From the NCBI GenBank assembly GCA_027382625.1, contig JAJKFJ010020735.1, positions 1 to 62,728 of the forward strand: a stretch of DNA of 62,728 bases, in the 5' to 3' direction. Within the stretch, counting starts at the first letter, position 1. Each line of letters begins with the position of its first letter. The DNA is from Tetmemena sp. SeJ-2015. Its lineage: Eukaryota > Ciliophora > Spirotrichea > Sporadotrichida > Oxytrichidae. The notes below the pieces were generated by a model. That model was not told the DNA's origin. It was given only the letters and a program-made list of their open reading frames with translations, and made no database searches. The position numbers were made by a program, and so were the translations under genes. Positions 36,512-46,324 of this stretch are shown one piece after another.

Positions 36512-37528
36512 TAGATTACTCAAGAAGAAGAACAACAATAGAGGTTACAAGATAATTATCTCAATCCGAGTAACCTAGATTATAGAGTGGCTGCTTAGAA
36601 GAGTCCTACTGATTTCATCCCCTGCTTGCTTTTAAAATACCCAAGAGGGTCTTCAAAAGTTTTTCTCTATTTCCATGCTAATGCTGAGGATCTGGGGAAG
36701 GCTCTGAAATTTCTCACTTTTGTCAACATTTACATGAAAATTAGAGTCATTCTCTTATATCCTCTATATTTTATCATGAGGATGCACGTTATAGCTGTGG
36801 AATACCCTGGGTATGGAGTTTACTAAGGAACCGAACCCTCTGCTAACAAGATTATTGACGACGCAGAGATCGTTTATAACTTCCTCATTAAACAGCTTTA
36901 CTGGAAAGAACAAGACATTATTCTTTGTGGTAGATCAATTGGGAGTGGACCAGCATGCTACCTGGCCTCAAAATACAAACCCACTAGTTTGGTATTAGTT
37001 TCTCCAAACACCTCCATTAGAGGAGTAGTTAAGGATTTGTTCCTAGGAAGTGTAGCTCAACACCTTATTGCTGAGAGATTTAGAAACATCGATGTGATTG
37101 CGAAGGTAACCTGTCCCACTTTTATTCTTCACGGGATGAGGGACACTCTTGTTTCTTATCATCACTCCTAGTAGCTTTGCGACACTTGTGGTGGTCCTAG
37201 TTTTCTCCTGCTCCCGGAAACTATGGACCACAATAACCTAGATGTGATTGGTGATTTCATAGCTCCACTGACTGAATTTCTGGACAACTTTTCGATAACC
37301 ACTCATAATCAGCACCTTAGGCTTAGACCCAATGCAAATAACAGTAACTCTAAGTCAAAGAACAACAGACGACATAGTCGAAAAGGCTACACCTCCAGGA
37401 ATAGAGAGATAAACTCATTCATTGTTTTTTCTTTTAAACATTTTAATGTTAAGAGGAGGAGAATTCCAGGCCTGCAAACTAGTAGAACGCTGATACTTAC
37501 TCAGCCTTGGATATCACTTAAGACATGA
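36512..37528 (+). CDS. ABHD17-like serine hydrolase, catalytic part
   Basis: The frame continues from pointer TAGATTA. A Q-rich linker leads into FLYFHANAEDLG (oxyanion-loop region), VEYPGYG, the nucleophile elbow CGRSIGSGPA (Ser within GxSxG), FILHGMRDTLVS (acid Asp) and PETMDHNNL (His), giving a complete Ser-Asp-His triad in the order of the ABHD17 / alpha-beta hydrolase 17 family. Members of that family depalmitoylate proteins at membranes. A 42-bp IES with ATGA pointers (36738-36779) must be removed to give the family's normal spacing between the first loop and VEYPGYG. Near 37405 an AGAG pointer shifts the frame into the C-terminal extension; the TGA at 37526 seen without that removal is therefore probably not used. 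TAA and TAG serve as Gln throughout (for example 36827). Confidence 0.85.
36738..36779. other. 42-bp IES, pointer ATGA
   Basis: ATGA at 36734-36737 and 36776-36779. The 42 bases removed are AT-rich (one pointer copy included). The frame is kept and 14 residues absent from ABHD17 relatives at this point disappear, giving NIYMRMHVIAVEYPGYG. Confidence 0.75.
37409..37455. other. 47-bp IES, pointer AGAG
   Basis: AGAG at 37405-37408 and 37452-37455. Removing 47 bases, T-rich in the middle, shifts the frame from the hydrolase into the downstream coding frame (SRNREEENSRPANQQNADTY). Confidence 0.7.
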
Positions 37529-38877
37529 ACATCAACGAAAAGGAAAGTGTGCACAGCAGTTTTCACTCTGACGAAGTTGAAGATGACGAGGATGAAAATA
37601 GCAATGACGATGAAATGAATGAAGGACTTGCAATGGATGCTGAAATAATGAGCTTGGAAGGCTATGACATTAGAAGTGCTGCTAATCAAGCAGCTTCCAG
37701 GCCGACAAAGCCAGAGGATGACGATGCTGATGGAGAAGACATTTCTGATGAAGACTCAAGTGATGGAGAGGAGCAGTAGTAAGAGGGCAAAATTAAAAAG
37801 ACTAGAGGGAAGAACAACATCATGAGCATGACTCTGGGGAAGAGTTCCTTTAAGGAAACTCGATCTATCAACATCAAGAGCGTTCAAGCTAAGTTTGAGA
37901 CCATAGAGGATTCTCAGAAAAGGAATTTTCAAAAAGCAGATAAGAAAAATATTGATGACAGTCTGCTGAATGTTACTCACTATCATTAAATTTGATTGTA
38001 AGATAAGGAGTTAATCAGTTAATGTTACAGCATAGATCACTGATGGAGATGAAGTAACCCCTGGCCATATAAATTAGTAGAACTATTTCTAAGGTTAGAA
38101 ACAGATAGAAACTCAAATGTCTTTGGCTAGGCTACATCCTCATATGAATAGAGAAGGGAGACCAGATATCATTAAGAAAGCTAAAGAATTGGAAAGGGAG
38201 AGAGGCTCTACTGAAAAAGAAAGGTTTAGTCAAGACTCTTATAATGCCATGATTTCCACTATAGCTTAAGACAGAATAAGTTATTAAATTATATTAAGTT
38301 TTTAAAGATGAAGAATGCCTGGATTCACTTTTAAAATATATTTCGATTCTTTATATCATTTAATTAAAATTTAATATCTAAAATTAATTATCTCTTGGAT
38401 AGTTATTACTATTTTAAATTGATAATTTTTATGATTCACTTCAACTCCATTCAAACCTAAAGCCAAAAGTAAAAGCACAGCACCTGCTCGACTTCTGGGT
38501 TAGAGCATTGATATTTTCAGAGCTAATCTGTTGGGAGATAGGGCCGTTGTTAATAACGTCTACAGAGGACCTAATTTAATTATCGATGCTTTATATCACG
38601 AGTGGCCAACAAAGATTATTTAAAAATCACAAATGGAAATTCAGAAGTTCTAACAAATATAACATTTGCATGAATAGCGAAATTATAATTTTTGGACAAT
38701 AATTAGGCTTTTAATCTTCTGTGATAATTATGTAACATTAATTTCATTAAGTTAAATTAAAATCTTCATTTATATGAATAGCACTAGAGACTCGTGCATT
38801 TCAAAAAGAACAGCAAATTCCACTTTTTCTCAAGATAGAACAACCATCTGTATCACTCTCAAAAAATTCAGCTATGA
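37456..38877 (+). CDS. Acidic C-terminal extension of the ABHD17-like gene (five further MDS pieces)
   Basis: After the 47-bp IES the frame reads NSRPANQQNADTYSALDITQ, then an acidic, serine-rich stretch (DEVEDDEDENSNDDEMNEG, DDDADGEDISDEDSSDGEEQ) and a basic segment. Four IESs follow, each with a perfect pointer: AATGTTAC (37969/38021), AGAAT (38273/38312), GATTCACTT (38322/38433) and ATGAATAGC (38670/38774). With all removed the frame is continuous through LLGQSIDIFRANLLGDRAVV to TGA at 38875-38877. Reading without removal hits TGA in each case, so the pointers are strongly supported. The extension is not part of known ABHD17 proteins; it looks disordered, perhaps regulatory. Less likely, it is a second protein fused here by a wrong choice at the AGAG pointer. 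Confidence 0.7.
37977..38028. other. 52-bp IES, pointer AATGTTAC
   Basis: An 8-bp direct repeat at 37969-37976 and 38021-38028. Removal joins LLNVT to AQITDGDEV in frame; the unprocessed frame meets TGA at about 37992. Confidence 0.85.
38278..38316. other. 39-bp IES, pointer AGAAT
   Basis: AGAAT at 38273-38277 and 38312-38316. Removal joins IAQDR to MPGFTS and bypasses a TGA. Confidence 0.7.
38331..38441. other. 111-bp IES, pointer GATTCACTT
   Basis: A 9-bp direct repeat at 38322-38330 and 38433-38441 bounds strongly AT-rich DNA. The MDS between this and the previous IES keeps only about 14 bases of unique sequence. Confidence 0.8.
38679..38782. other. 104-bp IES, pointer ATGAATAGC
   Basis: A 9-bp direct repeat at 38670-38678 and 38774-38782. 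Removal leads to a short C-terminal tail and TGA at 38875. Confidence 0.8.
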
Positions 38878-38996
38878 AATTTGCCGAAATTGGCTCATAC
38901 TTTTTTTTCTCACTAGAAATTCTATTGTAATTTAATTGAAGAAGAATCTTTTTTTGAAAAACAATACATTTCTATAAACAGAAATTTAATATAATT

Positions 38997-40445
38997 TTCA
39001 ACTAGGAGAATCTGAGCGTTTGATTATCAGCTGAGATTCCACTGTCTTCTTGAGTAGTGATAGCTAAAGCCATTACCCTCACGAGGGAAGTCGATCCACT
39101 CTGGGTGGCCAAACTCGTTACCCATAAAGTTAAGATATGCCTCTCCTCCCAATCCTAGTGTAATAAGTCTCAGCATCTTATGGAGAGCCATGCCTCTGTC
39201 GATTCTTAAGCTCATTGGCTTGTGAATACTCATTCTAAAATATTCTATAATATCTTCTCATAAATTTTATAATTCCTTCATATATCTCAGAGTCAAAGAG
39301 CCATTAAGCGATTGTCTTATCTCCGACTATAGCCTAGTCGTGCGATTCAACGTAAGCAACACACTTTTCCTTCCATCTGCGGTTAGTTAAACTGAATGCG
39401 ATGTGACCCATCTACCACTCTTCATCAGTCAACTCTTTCAGAGATTTGATCCACTAAAACATTTATTAGCCAAGTAATGAGGACTTACCATATCAGGGAT
39501 GAACATTCCCAGTCTGTAGTCGAATCCAATTCCACCCTCGTCAACTCTTCTGCAAAGAGTGGGCATGCCACTCACGTCCTCAGCAACAGTGATTAAAAAA
39601 ATAGTCATTGTAGAATTTAAAGAGATTGCATCTGGGAAGATAGTATGGGCAAGATCGTTTGCCAACATCAGATAGATAATGCCATCAACGTCTAAATGGG
39701 GTCCGAAGTATTCTTTGTAGTCACCAGTGAAGCCAACTTTTATTCCATGGTGTTGATAAATAAAATTTTGACTAAAAAAAAAGATGATAAAGCATAGAGG
39801 TGACTGCGTCAAATCTGTAGCCATCGAACATGTACTCTTCCATGTAGAATAAAATTATCCATTTAATTTTTAGGATTGATTTAATTGTGAAAGAGATATT
39901 TGAGAGAAGGAACCTGAGTACTTCATACTTAGAGTAGTCGAAGAGCATTGAATCCCACTGAGAGTGTTTACCTTTCTCTCCAGCATGACTGTACTAGTGA
40001 TCAGTGCCGTCGAATCTGCTGATTCCATCTAACACGTTAGAGCTAGCATGAGAATGAATGCAATCCATGATCACCATTATTCCATAACCATGAGCCTTGT
40101 CAATCATTTGAATTTATTAAGGTGATAAATTGCTATTCAATCATGTATTTGACGTCATCTGGAGTGCCTGATCTGGAGGAAATGGAGAAGAAATTTGTAA
40201 CGTGATAACCGAAAGAGGCGTAATAGCTGTGCTCTTGGATAGCCATAAGTTAAATGCAGTTATAGCCTACATCTTTAATACGAGGAAGCACGTTATCTGC
40301 AAACTCTCTGTAAGAAGACACCTTAAACAATATATACTTAAAATTATCAAATGTTTGCCTTTCCTTCTATTGAGCTCATACCTACATGGGCCTCATAAAT
40401 TCTCAAGCTATTAGGTTTGGCTGGTCTCTAATTTTAGAAGACATA
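38997..40445 (-). CDS. GBE1: Glycogen branching enzyme, inverted middle block
   Basis: Read on the minus strand from 40445: [14 protein letters not shown], then [20 protein letters not shown], then [28 protein letters not shown] (nucleophile-region Asp), [20 protein letters not shown] (acid Glu), [28 protein letters not shown] (His-Asp) and [20 protein letters not shown]. These are the conserved blocks of eukaryotic GH13 branching enzyme in order. Small IESs with pointers AAGG (about 40345), ATGATTGA (40100/40137), TTC (about 39840-39880), TTATCA, AATC and GAAT, and a 35-nt GT-AG intron (39454-39488), must be removed for the frame; each removal gives the family's spacing. The block starts at an 11-bp pointer (40435-40445) matching 45474-45484 and ends at another (38997-39007) matching 46325-46335, both in inverted orientation. 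One +1 frameshift remains at 39027-39032. Confidence 0.9.
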
Positions 40446-40763
40446 ACAAAACTATTTATCCCATTCTCATGATTATAGGATATTATCATTGATTGAAAAC
40501 AATTATTGCTTTGAATAAATAAAGTAGAGTTGAAAAAGTAGTGAGAGTAGTCGCAAGCTTCTCTTTATATTGCACAAGAGAGCTGCGACATAATAAAGTG
40601 ATTGCTTCGAGCTAGTAGCTGAAGTAGTAATAAATTGCTAATAATGCACAATCTAGGCACACTCATTCATTCAAATATCTGATAGACTCAAATGGAGGTA
40701 GCTTTATAAAACTTAGAGCTACTTTTCCTGCTTCAAATTCAGAGTTCAAACCTGGGAAGCTCC
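40446..40763. other. AT-rich spacer between the inverted GBE block and the CCCH gene
   Basis: No coding island is seen on either strand. Presumed eliminated DNA plus the 3' flank of the minus-strand zinc-finger gene. Confidence 0.45.
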
Positions 40764-43700
40764 AAAATGAGCCCAGATATTTTGTGAGGTACCCTTGTTT
40801 TCAGTGATCATTTCTGAGGTTTCATCACTTTGGAAAAGAGTCTTCGAAAAGAGACCAAGACACTCGTATTTTTGATGGGTTGCTCTATACCTTTAAGTTA
40901 GGTCTTATCTTTACCAAGGCTTGGATTGGCTGAGGAGTGTCTCATAAAATTATCTGAAAAGGACTCTTTTCCAAAGTCGAATGAAAAGATAGAGAACTCA
41001 TTACAGTTCTCTTCTTGATTAAAGTCATGTTGTTGTGAGATTTTTAGGCCAATTTATTCAAAGCTCTTTGAATTGCTTTATAGGTCTTCTTCCTAGTTTT
41101 GGAATAACTTTCTCTTCAATTCCTCTCCTGTTTCCTAAAAATTTGAAATAGCTCTTTCTTTGTGAACGCTTTGATATCTATCGTTGCTTGAAAGAGCGCT
41201 ATCTGAAAATATTGCACCGAGGTTTCTCTTAACTTTACTTCCGCTTAGATCTTGGATAGATGGCGACTTCAAGATAGAAAAGAGATTATCTCCGCAATCA
41301 TCTTCTTGCAGCATGTTCTTCCAGTTCTCCGAAAGATTTTAGCAACCCTCCTCATCACCTTCTGTGGATTAGGTAAGTTTATAGTTGCTTCCTTATTGAG
41401 TAATATCTTAGAAGATCTATAGCCTCTTTTTGAGACCGTTCTTTCTTTTGCTACCAGATTTATTGGAGCTCAGTCCAAGAAGCTCATAAACTCTCAGCTT
41501 CTCCTATTGCTTCTCAAAGTTTGATTGCTTTTTTGCTGATGGAGTCTTTAGGTTTACCTCATACTTGTAAGATGATTTCACAGGTGAGAATGTGGATATA
41601 TGAGTAGCCGGGATTAGAATAGAGCTATCTTCCTTCTCAATAGTAAGCTCTTTTATTTCTTCAACTATGTTTTCAGTCTCAATAGTGATAGGAGCTACTT
41701 AGTTAGCAACTTAAAATAAATTTAAGACTTCAACCTCATTCAAAGGAGTATCAATCTAATCTGTAGCTAAAGAAGGAAGCTTTTCCTCAACCAAAGCTTC
41801 AATCTTGAGATCCTGATCGATTTCACCTACTTTGGTTTCAGGAACTGCTTCACTATTGCTGGGGACTGGTAAAGGTACTTGCACTGTAGGTGCGGGGGTG
41901 ACTTCTCTTCTGCTCAATTCATGTTCACCATGAGCAAAGAGGCACTTATCACCATACTTACAAACTCCCTTTTCTTTAAAGTTCTTGCACATCTCGTACT
42001 TCTTTCTAACAAATGAATGAGATAAGAATACTTAATGGATTTTTTTAAATGTAGAGGTCTGATTTGTAGATGAAGACACTGATTACTAGCTTGTCTCAGA
42101 GCTGCTATCATTACTCTTCTTGTGTTGCTCGAATGACTCCTTCTTAGGAATTTATGATGCTTGAAATTGAGCTCCGTTATTTAAAGTATGATTATCAGCT
42201 GAAGATTTCAATATTTATCTAAAGAGGAATGAATATAATTTTATCTTTTTTCTATTTCTGTTCAGTCTATCTATTTGAATCTTCGAATTCTTTGGCATAT
42301 CCTACTTTATAATAAGCATTTGAGAACTATCTGCTAATATTCTTCTGTTAATAGGTTCTTCCCTTATCGTTGCTTTATCCATTTTGGTAGCTGGGTTGAT
42401 ATCTCTCCTTATATCCTGAATCTGATTAGTTATATCCGTTACCGTAAAATCCTTGAAATCTACTATCTCTAAAGAGAAATTCATGTTCTAAATAAGAATT
42501 ATAGTTAAAGATATAACTATCATAGCTTTAAGCATAAGATGCAGCACTATTTTGGCCAGCTTTTTAATTCTATACTGAATTGATTGAGTTCATGCTGTAC
42601 TAAGCAGTATTCACTGAGCCTTGTCCTCTGGGGATGAATGAGCTTGTGAGGTTGTTTTCCTTATGATGCTGTGAAGAGATGAGTGAGCTTAGTCAAGCCT
42701 TGAAGCTTGAAGCACTGGCTATTGGTATTCAGTTGAGAACCGGTCGAGGATGTCTGCGATGCTAGACTTAATCCGTTAAGCTTATAGGATGAACTAGCTG
42801 TCCCTGCATAACTATTCTCACCTTTAATTAAAAAATGAATTGTGTAGATTATTCTTACTATGTTAAATATTATTTACTTCCTTCATTAAAGTAAGGATAT
42901 TTTAAAACCTGAATAGGAAAAGCCAGAGTTGTCTGCAGTCTTCTTCATTTAATCGTTGCTTGTTGTTCCAGTGTAAGGCTTCTCGCCTGCTGAGGGAATA
43001 GAATGCTGACTGTTGTTGCTACTCAAGCTACTGTTGCTACTATTGGCTCCACTATTGCTAAATGACTTTAGCGATTTATAATCAGCATAGTTAGTGAATT
43101 AATTATCCAACGGTGTCAGTATCTGATTAAATAAACACTCAAAATGTATAGTAAATCTTACTTCTATTCTATACATGAATATATATGTTTATGCGGATGA
43201 TTGTTGATGATTCCTGTAGGGAGCGATTGCTATGGATTTAACTGAGCAGTAGTTTCGTAGCTGAAAGCTGAGTTGCTGACATGAGATTTGGCTTGTGAGA
43301 ATTCGGAATACGGTTACTGTTGATTCCTTTATAAGAAGTAAGATTTCTTCCCGGAGGTAAACTTACACAATAGCAATTAGTTTTTGTGCATTTTATTAGA
43401 AGAGATATTCTAAATTATTTAAAAATTGTCAAATAATTTCAAAATTTTCATTCTTAAGAATGCTTTATTAGTTTTGGTTTCATCTTGGGGATAGTAATTG
43501 CTTGGAGTGAAAGTCTGAGTATTCGTTTTATTGTGACTGTAAAAATTATTACATTAATTGTTGATTAAAATGAATATAAATTTGAGGCACCTGAGATCTC
43601 TGGATGATTTGCGCTGTAGCCAGAAAACAATAAATCATTCTGCGATTCTTGCTCTCTCGCGCCAATTTGCTGCCAAATGCTGTTGTACTGACTACTGTTT

Positions 43701-44116
43701 ATGGGTTGAGTGATCGAGGCAGCAGCGTTTTGCACATACAGTTAAACAATATAATTATTCTAACTCAAATATTATAATATTGCACATATTGGCTTTGGCT
43801 TTGCGAAATCTATTGCGAAAGAGAGAGTCCGAAGCCGAGATTTAGATTTGCATATGAGATCGCAGAATTATTTTGAGATCCCTATTTGCTGAAATGTTTA
43901 ATAAATTAAATGATTAAGATCATATTTATTTATCTATATTAATTAGCTGAAAAAGCTAGTTTTAGGCTGTGTCTGTCTCTGATAATTCTAGCTGGAGGTG
44001 GATGAGGAAGAGGAGGAGGAATTGAGAGGCGGCACGTTGTGGGAGCTCTTTTTGTGTTGGTGCCTCGTGCCGAAGGATGATGCGTTAGGGTGGTAGCTGT
44101 TGCAGTTGTTTATCAT
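40764..44116 (-). CDS. CCCH zinc-finger, Q/N/S-rich protein
   Basis: The start is the ATG at 44116 (minus), after an in-frame [23 protein letters not shown]. Islands downstream are Q/N/S-rich: SQSQSQYVQ to [10 protein letters not shown] joined by pointer [25 protein letters not shown] near 43000; [17 protein letters not shown] near 42400; and [14 protein letters not shown], joined by a GATAA pointer across 42197-42245. One CCCH finger is present, [20 protein letters not shown] (C-x8-C-x5-C-x3-H, about 41930-41990), followed by GEHEL, as in the TIS11/tristetraprolin RNA-binding family; a partner finger is not visible. The tail is S/K/E-rich. A GT-AG intron of about 39 nt lies near 43120-43160. 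The 3' end is uncertain: one frame stops near 40810, another at 40764, and a 16-bp inverted repeat (40827/40961) may signal a local inversion. Likely an mRNA-binding regulator. The whole gene lies between two blocks of the branching-enzyme gene. Confidence 0.7.
42197..42245. other. 49-bp IES in the CCCH gene, pointer GATAA (minus)
   Basis: TTATC on the plus strand at 42192-42196 and 42241-42245. Removal joins QKQKKD to [11 protein letters not shown] in frame; without it a TGA follows shortly. Confidence 0.6.
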
Positions 44117-44368
44117 CCCAGTGAAGAAGAATCAATACTCACAAGCAAATTAAAATTAACAGCTTTAATTAACGACTACACTTTATTTCTCACCCTCACA
44201 CACACCCTATCAAATCGCAAAAGGAGATATTGTATTTCGATTTTGTTTAGAGAGAGAAGAGAGGATACGTCCTTATTTGTATTCTATTGTGGTGAATATA
44301 TCGCGCGTTGGAGGATTAAAGTACCATAAATAAGATAATCATTACAAATAGCCTGGAGCAAATATAAA

Positions 44369-44570
44369 CATGGACGACTTCAAACAAATGAGATAATTTG
44401 ATACATATATTTATACTGTTGACTTCTTGGATACAATTGACGAAACAAGTAAGTTTCTCTTGGCTTGATGAATTTTTGAAGAGCCTAGAGTGAAGGTTGA
44501 GATCGAAGCCAGTGTAGAAGTAACTGAAGAGACACACTTCCCACCAAGCAGTAAGTTATAGACTAGAATA
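44369..44570 (+). CDS. Short acidic coding island with intron, gene unknown
   Basis: An ATG near 44370 reads MDDFKQMRQFDTYIYTVDFL and DTIDET. A 33-nt GT-AG intron (GTAAGTTT...GAAG, about 44448-44480) follows, then KPRVKVEIEASVEVTEETHF. The acidic V/E-rich pattern resembles the C-terminal tail of the branching enzyme (about 46870-47030), so it may be related to that gene or be the start of another. Frames are lost after about 44570. Confidence 0.4.
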
Positions 44571-44718
44571 GAGAGAACGCAGATATTTTCCTCTTGTTAA
44601 GGAAGACATCCTTAATTAATCATTAGGTCACATCTGGATAAAATCAGATAACTCTGGAAGAGGAAACTAAGGCTACTGAGGAACTAGCTTCAGTTTAGAA
44701 TGATCATAAGTTAATATA

Positions 44719-45484
44719 ATGTCAAGTGCTTTTAAATATAATGCAGCAGTAGATGGATTACAAGCAGACATAAAAGAGGTACAGGAGACATTAGCAGCAG
44801 TGAAAATAGAGGAAGAGAAGAAGGAGGTGAAAAGCGTGATTACTTAAGCACCTGTATCTAATGCACCTCAATAGCAAATCTAGCAAATAAATGTCTAGCA
44901 CAATAACAACCACGTTAAAAAGGAGTTCTATGCAGTCATTGATGACGATATTTCACTCAAGAAGTTTGAGCACGAGCTAAATGAGAGGCAGCGAAAGTTT
45001 AGAGAGTAAATATTCATGCCCTTTTGTTCATTCTTTGTTGCTAGTTGGAAGGGAAAGTTTGCAGCTGAAGCTGGTTCATTTGAAAATTTCGCAAGAAGCT
45101 ATAACAAATTCGGACTTGTAATAAACTCAGATGGAGAGCTAGAATACAGAGAGTGGGCTCCTGCAGCCAAAGAGGTCACGATTGTAAGAGACAAGGAAGA
45201 TTCTTCTTAATGTAGATATATAGTTTGGTGACTTTAATGCATGGAATAGAGAGTCACACAAGTTGAAGAGAGATTAATTTGGCCACTGGTCTATAATATT
45301 CCCTAAGAATGCTGATGGATCCTTGGCGATCCCTCATGAGTCAAGATTTAAGTGCTCAGTGATCACAAGCTCAGGGGAGAGAGTTGATAGAGTGCCTGCC
45401 TGGACGAGATTCGCAAGATAGAATCCTCAGAATCTCCTCTACGATGCAGTCTTTTGGAACCCTAGCTGAGACCTATGTCTTCTA
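44719..45484 (+). CDS. GBE1: Glycogen branching enzyme, N-terminal block
   Basis: The ATG at 44719 opens MSSAFKYNAAVDGLQADIKE, a K/E- and Q-rich leader, then FYAVIDDDISLKKFEHELNE and, across a 39-nt GT-AG intron (45006-45044), DWKGKFAAEAGSFENFARSY and LEYREWAPAAKEVTI. A second 40-nt intron (45184-45223) leads to FGDFNAWNRESHKLKR. These are the CBM48 N-terminal module and signature of branching enzymes, which transfer alpha-1,4 chains to alpha-1,6 positions in glycogen. The block ends LLYDAVFWNP followed by AGC-TGA (45464-45469). The correct continuation needs a +1 shift there (S-ETYVF), and the 11-bp pointer TATGTCTTCTA (45474-45484) then joins to the inverted block at 40445. TAA/TAG are Gln throughout. 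Confidence 0.88.
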
Positions 45485-46324
45485 TTTTTAAACTTTACAT
45501 CTGAAAATAAAAGAATTTAAGGACTTGAAATTTCGATTAACATTAATTTTTAGATGATAGATAACTACCAAGTGAAGTATTCATTTGCGATGGAAGACCT
45601 ACCCGACACTTACACTCTAGTGTGGCAGATGTGCTTTAGCATTTTCCTGAATGATGTAGGTTTCTCAAGTGGGCACTTGCTTTTGCACAGACCTTTCTTT
45701 TACAAGAGAGTCCACAAGCTTCACCATCAGTATAATCAGACAATTGGGATAAGCGCAGAGTATGCTCACCCAGTTGAGTTCATTATAGGCAATATCGTCC
45801 CATTCATCTTGCCTTGCTTGATCCTTGGACACAGACTACACATGTTCACATACTGCGTCTACAGCACTGTCAGAATAGGCTATACAGTATATGCTCATTC
45901 ATTAATTTAATTGAGTACTATATTCTGAGATAGATTTAATTCAGGATACGAAATCCCTGGCTTCCCCTTCGACATCATTCCCTTTTACTCAGGCGCAGTC
46001 TACCACGACTTCCACCACAGTCATAATAATTTAACTTATCAAAGATGTTTGTCTTGCTATTTATAATGTAGGGAACTTCGGAGGTATGCTTACCATATGG
46101 GATACCATGCTAGGAACGAACCATGCCTACTATAAATATCAAGGCGACCAGTTGAAGAAGAAAGCTGAGTCCTCAAAATAGAGCTCCAAGATTGACTGAT
46201 TGAGTTATTGAGCATCAGAGTATAGTAGCTATTTTAAACTTATTATGATATCCGTGGATGACCCAACCGTTTATTTCTATGACGACTATGATTTCAATAT
46301 CTCTCCTTTGTAGAATAATAGTTT
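45485..46324. other. DNA between branching-enzyme blocks, holding another gene
   Basis: This is bounded by the two 11-bp pointers used to splice in the inverted block. It contains the methylsterol-oxidase MDSs (45554-46198). 46199-46324 is short AT-rich DNA with an acidic coding-like snippet (about 46240-46320; DDPTVYFYDDYDFNISP). Confidence 0.6.
45554..46198 (+). CDS. C4-methylsterol oxidase (ERG25/MSMO1-like), C-terminal part
   Basis: The islands read MEDLPDTYTLVWQMCFSIFL, SSGHLLLHR (HxxxH), FYKRVHKLHHQYN (HxxHH), ISAEYAHPVEFI, then HSGYEIPGFPFDIIPFYSGA, VYHDFHHSHN (HxxHH) and GGMLTIWDTMLGTNHAYYKY, ending SSKID and TGA near 46198. The histidine clusters that bind di-iron, and the order of the SGY-IP, IPFY and FG-T motifs, match sterol C4-methyl oxidase, an ER enzyme of sterol biosynthesis within the fatty-acid hydroxylase superfamily. 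Two IESs are removed by pointers ATTCA (about 45897/45943) and ATAAT (about 46022/46064). The N-terminal membrane helices of the family are absent: the island begins right after an AG at 45553, so earlier MDSs must lie elsewhere. Its position inside the branching-enzyme locus shows interleaving of two genes. Confidence 0.8.

Larger units (their letters stand above)
27885..36518. other. 8.6-kb IES of the ABHD17-like gene holding another gene and a transposon
   Basis: This interval lies between the two TAGATTA pointer copies; deleting it together with one pointer copy restores the hydrolase frame exactly. It contains a plus-strand gene starting at 28681 and ending at 36403, and inside that gene the GC-rich element C. 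27885-28680 itself is AT-rich with no gene seen. Confidence 0.75.

Noticed and set aside
36813..36998. Plus-strand standard-code frame inside the hydrolase
   Set aside because: It is out of frame with the conserved GRSIGSG reading; a shadow.
42302..42484. Minus frame starting [13 protein letters not shown] in the CCCH locus
   Set aside because: The alternative frame is Q/N/Y-rich, matches neighbouring islands and joins by pointer to the finger-bearing MDS; this one appears only because TAA/TAG end it in the standard code.
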